Shown here: positions 51,111-54,602 of the stretch, piece by piece
How the letters are laid out: the number at the start of each line of letters is the position of its first letter
Position numbering within the stretch: position 1 is the stretch's first letter
Source of the DNA: Micromonospora acroterricola
GTDB lineage: Bacteria > Actinomycetota > Actinomycetes > Mycobacteriales > Micromonosporaceae
NCBI RefSeq assembly: GCF_003172955.1
Contig: NZ_QGKR01000138.1
Coordinates: 1-54,602 of the forward strand
Length of the DNA stretch: 54,602 nucleotides
Reading direction: 5' to 3'
Program-made: the position numbers and the translations under genes
The notes under the pieces: generated by a model
What the model was told of the DNA's origin: nothing
The model's input: only the letters and a program-made list of their open reading frames with translations
Database searches by the model: none

Positions 51111-52274
51111 TCAGTACGCCAACTCGACCGGACGGCCGAGCAGTTCGGTGCCGTTGTTGCCCAGCCAACCCTCGGCCGCCGCGGCGTGCTGGCTGAACGT
51201 GTGGATGTCCCGGAACCGACGTTGCAGCGGCGCGCCGTCCCGGGACGCCCCGCCGCCACCGGCCCGGTAGCAGGCGTCCACCGCCACGGCGGTCCGCTCG
51301 GTCACCCAGGGCAGTGCGGCAGAGATCCGCGGGTGCAGCCGGGCCACCGCCGCCGGATCCGTGGCGCAGGCCGCCCAGAGCTCGTCGGCCAGGTCGTGCA
51401 GCAGTGCCCGGGCGGCCCGGACGTCGAGGTCGGCCCGGCCGAGCTGGATCCGGAAGGCCGGCGAGTCGGCCAGCGACTGGCGGGCGTAGAGCCGCTGCCG
51501 GCCACCGGCCAACGACGCGACCATGTCGTCGAGGGCGCCCTGCGCGATGCCCACCGCGACCGCGCCGAGGTGCAGCACGAAGTGCACCAGCGGCGCGACG
51601 AAGCCCGGCCCGGGTACGCAGGGCACCCCGGTGAACAGGTCGAGGCTGTCATCGGCGGGGCAGAACGCGTCGGCCACCTCGACGTCGTGGCTGCCGGTGC
51701 CGCGCAGGCCCAACGCGTGCCAGGTGTCGTGCACGGTGACGCGGTCGGCAGGAAATAGCATCGAGCGCAGTCGCGGCGGCTCTCCGGTCGGCGGCTGCCC
51801 GGCGTCGGTCAGCAGGCAGTTGCCGAAGATCCAGTCGGCGTGGAGACTGCCGCTGGCGAAGGGCCAGCGACCGGTGACCCGGTAGCCGCCGTCGGTCGGC
51901 TCGGCCCGACCCTGGGGGGCGAAGCCGCCGGCCACCACCACGTCCGGGCCCTCGGCGTAGAGCTTGTCGAACCGCTCCCGGGACAGCATCGCCAGCAGGT
52001 GCGGGGTCTCGGCGCCGATCATCACGGTCCAGCCGGTCGCCCCGTCCGCCCGCGCCAACGTCTCCAGCACGCGCAGCCCGGTGCGCAGGTCGGCCTCGTA
52101 CCCGCCGTGGCTGCGCGGCACGAACATCCGGAAGCAGCCGGCGTCGCGCAGCGCGTCGAGCAGGTCGGCGGGCAGCTCGCGGGCCTGTTCGATCTCGCCG
52201 GCCCGCCGGGACAGCTCGGGAACCAGGTTCGCCACGGCCGTCGTCAACCGGTCACGGTGCTGATCGTCCATCAT
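51111..52274 (-). CDS. Acyl-CoA dehydrogenase-fold flavin monooxygenase (HsaA/type 2 C-terminal)
   Basis: 387 aa from ATG 52274 (GAGGAG 5 nt upstream on this strand). N-terminal helices with ARELPADLLDALRDAGCFRM, FVPRSHGGYEAD; the central beta domain TGRWPFASGSLHADWIFGN; the C-terminal four-helix bundle has AAEGWLGNNGTELLGRPV. Resembles flavin-dependent two-component monooxygenases such as HsaA and actinobacterial hydroxylases rather than true acyl-CoA dehydrogenases. Needs reduced flavin from a partner; none is adjacent. Substrate unknown. Confidence 0.82.
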   Translation of the reverse strand: MMDDQHRDRLTTAVANLVPELSRRAGEIEQARELPADLLDALRDAGCFRMFVPRSHGGYEADLRTGLRVLETLARADGATGWTVMIGAETPHLLAMLSRERFDKLYAEGPDVVVAGGFAPQGRAEPTDGGYRVTGRWPFASGSLHADWIFGNCLLTDAGQPPTGEPPRLRSMLFPADRVTVHDTWHALGLRGTGSHDVEVADAFCPADDSLDLFTGVPCVPGPGFVAPLVHFVLHLGAVAVGIAQGALDDMVASLAGGRQRLYARQSLADSPAFRIQLGRADLDVRAARALLHDLADELWAACATDPAAVARLHPRISAALPWVTERTAVAVDACYRAGGGGASRDGAPLQRRFRDIHTFSQHAAAAEGWLGNNGTELLGRPVELAY

Positions 52275-52429
52275 CTGCTCCTCGCGTCCGCCGCGCCGCC
52301 GGTCGCGGCCGGTTCCGTCCAGCGTGGACGCCGCGGGCACGCGGGCGGAAGAGACGTCGGCACCGGATGGCCGGACGCCCGTCGCCGGCGACAGCCCGGT
52401 CGGGGGAGGCGGACCGCGGACGCGGCCGT

Positions 52430-52960
52430 TCAGCTCTCGTCGAACCGGTCGGCGTACGTGTCGCGCAGCTCGGGCCAGCCGAAGTCGAGGGCTTCGGCGC
52501 CCCGGATCGGACCGACCGGATCGCCGTCGAGCAGCCGGTCGGCCACGTCGAGGCAGAGGTGCCAGCCGGCGGCGACCATCGCCAGCATCCCCCGGTCGGC
52601 GACCGAGTGCCGCAGGGTGAGTCGGGTACCGGTGCCCAGCGCGCTCAGCTCCCAGCGCAGCAGGTCGTCGCCCCAGGTGTATTCCAGCAGGGTCGGCGGT
52701 TCGGCCCGACGGACCGTCGCCGAGGTCGGGGTGGTGGTCTCGCCGTCGACCATCGTGAGCACCGCGGCGCCCGGGGCGCCGAGATCCCGGTCGGCGAGGA
52801 AGGGCGCCCACTCGGCGAGCTGTGTCGCGTCGGTCAGCGCCGCCCAGACGGTGGCTGGTGGGTGCCGCAGGTCGCGGACGAAGACCAGGGTGGCGCCGGC
52901 GGCGGAGGGCTCGGCGCGCACCTCGGCGGGCGGGCTCGGGCGGAAGGCCTCGCGGTCCAT
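52430..52960 (-). CDS. SRPBCC / AHSA1-like protein
   Basis: 176 aa. START-fold signature FVRDLRHPPATVWAALTDATQLAEWAPF, then LEYTWGDDLLRWELSALGTGTRL and RHSVADRGMLAMVAAGWHLCLD. Its ATG directly follows the stop of the ArsR gene (no spacer). ArsR-SRPBCC pairs are common in actinobacteria; the SRPBCC member may bind a hydrophobic ligand. Confidence 0.88.
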   Translation of the reverse strand: MDREAFRPSPPAEVRAEPSAAGATLVFVRDLRHPPATVWAALTDATQLAEWAPFLADRDLGAPGAAVLTMVDGETTTPTSATVRRAEPPTLLEYTWGDDLLRWELSALGTGTRLTLRHSVADRGMLAMVAAGWHLCLDVADRLLDGDPVGPIRGAEALDFGWPELRDTYADRFDES

Positions 52961-53272
52961 TCACTGCTCCTGACTGTCAAGGTGTCGTTCCAGCGCGTCC
53001 AGGTGCCGGTTCCACAGCCGGCGGTACGGGTCCAGCCAGCCGTCGACCGCCCGCAGCGGGCCCGGGTCGAGGCGGTAGATCCGCTGTCGGGCGGCGGTCC
53101 GGCAGGAGACGAAGCCGGCCTCGCGGAGCACCCGCAGGTGCTTCGAGACTGCCGGCTGGCTGACCTGGAGGCCGTCCACCAGTTCGCCGACGCTGCGTTC
53201 CCCGTCGCGGAGCTCGTCGAGGATCCGGCGCCGGGTGGGCTCGGCGAGGACGGTGAAGACGTCGGTGGACAC
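52961..53272 (-). CDS. ArsR-family transcriptional regulator
   Basis: 103 aa from GTG 53272 (frame also open from GTG 53290). The start VSTDVFTVLAEPTRRRILDE is canonical for this ArsR group; recognition helix VSQPAVSKHLRVLREAGFV; wing CRTAARQRIYRLD. No metal-binding Cys motif, so it is of the ArsR-SRPBCC type rather than a metal sensor. Likely represses its own promoter through the CATATG repeats at 53295-53316. Confidence 0.87.
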   Translation of the reverse strand: MSTDVFTVLAEPTRRRILDELRDGERSVGELVDGLQVSQPAVSKHLRVLREAGFVSCRTAARQRIYRLDPGPLRAVDGWLDPYRRLWNRHLDALERHLDSQEQ

Positions 53273-53278
53273 CGCCCG

Positions 53279-53316
53279 AATATGCCTCACCGTTCATATG
53301 ACTGTCAAAGCATATG
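53279..53316 (-). promoter_or_regulatory. Promoter (TTGACA-N18-CATATT) and CATATG operator of the ArsR gene
   Basis: On the minus strand TTGACA (53303-53308) and CATATT (53279-53284) are 18 bp apart, and GTG 53272 follows the -10 by 6 nt. Two CATATG palindromes (53295-53300 and 53311-53316) flank the -35 box, a likely ArsR operator. Confidence 0.65.
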
Positions 53317-53357
53317 GCCACCGTCACCGTCCAGGAGCGGCATCGGGACGAACTACC

Positions 53358-53363
53358 TATGCT
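53358..53363 (+). promoter_or_regulatory. -10 element TATGCT of a leaderless promoter
   Basis: TATGCT, then CGGATC and ATG 53370. The CATATG operator lies about 45 bp upstream, so the ArsR protein might affect both directions. Confidence 0.5.
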
Positions 53364-53369
53364 CGGATC

Positions 53370-54299
53370 ATGGAACTGCGGATCTTCACCGAACCTCAGC
53401 AGGGCGCCAGCTACGACCAGTTGCTCGCCGTGGCCCGGTGCGCCGAGGACGCCGGCTACGGTGCGTTCTTCCGGTCCGACCACTACCTCAGGATGGGCGA
53501 CGCGAGCGGCGAGCCGGGCCCCACCGACGCGTGGACCACGCTGGCCGGCCTGGCCCGGGACACCAGCCGGATCCGGCTCGGCACCCTGATGACGGCCGCC
53601 ACCTTCCGGCTGCCCGGCCCACTGGCGATCACGGTGGCGCAGGTCGACCAGATGAGCGGTGGCCGGGTGGAGCTGGGCATCGGCACCGGCTGGTACGCCG
53701 AGGAGCACACCGCGTACGGCATCCCGTTCCCGTCCCTGGGCGAGCGGTTCGACCGGCTGGAGGAGCAGCTCGAGGTCATCACCGGGCTCTGGGCCACCCC
53801 GGCGGGGGAGCGGTTCCAGCACGCCGGCCGGTACTACCCGATCAGTGACTCGCCCGCCCTGCCCAAGCCGGTGCAGCAGCCCCGCCCGCCGATCCTGCTC
53901 GGCGGGATGGGCCCGAAGCGCACCCCGCGGCTGGCCGCCCGCTACGCCGACGAGTTCAACCTGCCGTTCGCCTCGGTGGCCGACACCGCGGCGCAGTTCG
54001 AGCGGGTCCGCGCGGCGTGCACCGAGATCGGGCGGAACCCGGCCGAGGTGGTCTGGTCCAACGCCCTGGTGCTCTGCTGCGGGCGCGACGACGCCGAGGT
54101 GGACCGCCGGGCCGCCGCCATCGGGCGCGAACCGGACGAGCTGCGGGCCAACGGCCTGGCCGGCACGCCCGCCGAGGTCCTCGACACCATCGGCCGGTAC
54201 GCGGAGACCGGCAGCCAGCGCATCTACCTCCAGGTGCTGGACCTCAGCGACCTGGCCCACCTGGAGCTGGTCGCCAGCGAGGTGATGGCGAAGCTCTGA
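53370..54299 (+). CDS. LLM-class F420-dependent oxidoreductase
   Basis: 309 aa. Luciferase-like fold: GYGAFFRSDHYLRMGD, RIRLGTLMTAATFRLPGPLA, VDQMSGGRVELGIGTGWYAEEH, GRYYPISDSPALPKPVQQPR and PPILLGGMGPKRTPRLAARY. These are the usual motifs of the actinobacterial TIGR03560-like LLM group. Probably uses F420; substrate unknown. Divergent from the ArsR/SRPBCC pair. Confidence 0.87.
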   Translation: MELRIFTEPQQGASYDQLLAVARCAEDAGYGAFFRSDHYLRMGDASGEPGPTDAWTTLAGLARDTSRIRLGTLMTAATFRLPGPLAITVAQVDQMSGGRVELGIGTGWYAEEHTAYGIPFPSLGERFDRLEEQLEVITGLWATPAGERFQHAGRYYPISDSPALPKPVQQPRPPILLGGMGPKRTPRLAARYADEFNLPFASVADTAAQFERVRAACTEIGRNPAEVVWSNALVLCCGRDDAEVDRRAAAIGREPDELRANGLAGTPAEVLDTIGRYAETGSQRIYLQVLDLSDLAHLELVASEVMAKL

Positions 54300-54314
54300 G
54301 CCCGGAGCGCGCGC

Positions 54315-54602
54315 TCACGCGCGTCGCTGGCCCCCGCCGCCCGTCCCGACCATGCCGGGGTCGCGCAGCACGGTGTCCAGCCGGCCGTCGTGGTCACTGT
54401 CCACGTAGGTGACGTCCAACACCCCGTCGCCGTTCAGGTCGACCTGGACGATGTCGGCGACGCCGTCGCCGTCGAGATCGGTGACCACCTCCACCGAACC
54501 GTCCAGATGCCGGGTCACGATGGACTGCGCGCCGGGAGCACGCGGCGGCGGCCCGGGCGCCGGCACCGGAGTCGGGGCCGGCGGGGGCGCGGGCGTCGGG
54601 CG
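54315..54602 (-). CDS. Protein with Pro-rich linker and DxDxDG calcium-binding-like repeats (5' partial)
   Basis: Open to the window edge on the minus strand; the N-terminus is missing. The visible part has a Pro/Ala-rich stretch (about 25 residues), then repeated loops DLDGDGVADI, DLNGDGVLDV and DSDHDGRLDTV, like EF-hand, dockerin or thrombospondin-type-3 loops, ending GMVGTGGGGQRRA. Probably a surface or secreted protein binding calcium. Confidence 0.7.
   Translation of the reverse strand, partial: RPTPAPPPAPTPVPAPGPPPRAPGAQSIVTRHLDGSVEVVTDLDGDGVADIVQVDLNGDGVLDVTYVDSDHDGRLDTVLRDPGMVGTGGGGQRRA

Overview
The window is high-GC actinobacterial DNA. Dense ATGA start/stop overlaps, many apparently leaderless promoters (TANNNT about 6-7 nt before the start codon), two F420-type luciferase-like oxidoreductases and the general gene style suggest a member of the Micromonosporaceae, probably Micromonospora or a close relative. 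That placement is inferred from style and recalled gene families, not from a marker gene.

Region 1 (1-7500) holds secreted sugar-oxidation and 3-keto-sugar proteins (a sorbosone/PQQ-type dehydrogenase and a ThuA/DUF1080 protein, both ending in near-identical ricin-type lectins), a solo histidine-kinase ATPase domain, a sugar-phosphate isomerase-like TIM barrel and a YtxH protein. Region 2 (7790-17130) has tRNA-Asn, an MMPL exporter, an overlapping pair (unknown helical protein plus membrane-anchored M16-like peptidase), a CAT-anticodon tRNA, and, directly after it, a decayed integrated element of about 1.7 kb bounded by a 25-nt direct repeat of the tRNA 3' part. An OLD-type TOPRIM protein and two unknown membrane proteins follow. 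Region 3 (17274-24785) is a probable secreted redox operon: two-domain small laccase, 1311-aa ThuA/F5-8C/sorbosone dehydrogenase/PKD/DUF1080 protein, cupredoxin protein and a beta-helix-like protein.

Region 4 (24871-about 42900) is the most notable part: a class V lanthipeptide (lexapeptide/cacaoidin-like) biosynthetic cluster. It contains a LanK-type kinase homologue, a HopA1-family LanY-type protein, two different precursor peptides with related leaders, a methyltransferase, an ABC exporter, an F420-type (LanJ-like) reductase, a LanD-like flavoprotein decarboxylase, a degenerate second kinase-fold protein and an unusual single-chain double M16 protease. Around this core are a divergent MycE/TylE-like sugar O-methyltransferase, two glycosyltransferases, an ABC-2 transporter, a GPP34 protein and two regulators. 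Both predicted cores begin TTxxC and end T-x4-C, which predicts an N-terminal (methyl)lanthionine ring and a C-terminal AviMeCys as in cacaoidin. The sugar genes suggest a glycosylated product.

Region 5 (43194-54602) contains an XRE-TPR regulator facing a small exported peptide gene, a small secreted protein, a LysR protein reduced to its DNA-binding domain, a Uma2 protein, a PduX-like GHMP kinase, a translationally coupled pair with a glycosidase-like protein, an acyl-CoA-dehydrogenase-fold flavoprotein, an ArsR/SRPBCC pair divergent from an LLM oxidoreductase, and the end of a protein with DxDxDG repeats. Hairpin terminators separate most transcription units. Long open frames antisense to the large genes are GC-bias artefacts and are not annotated.
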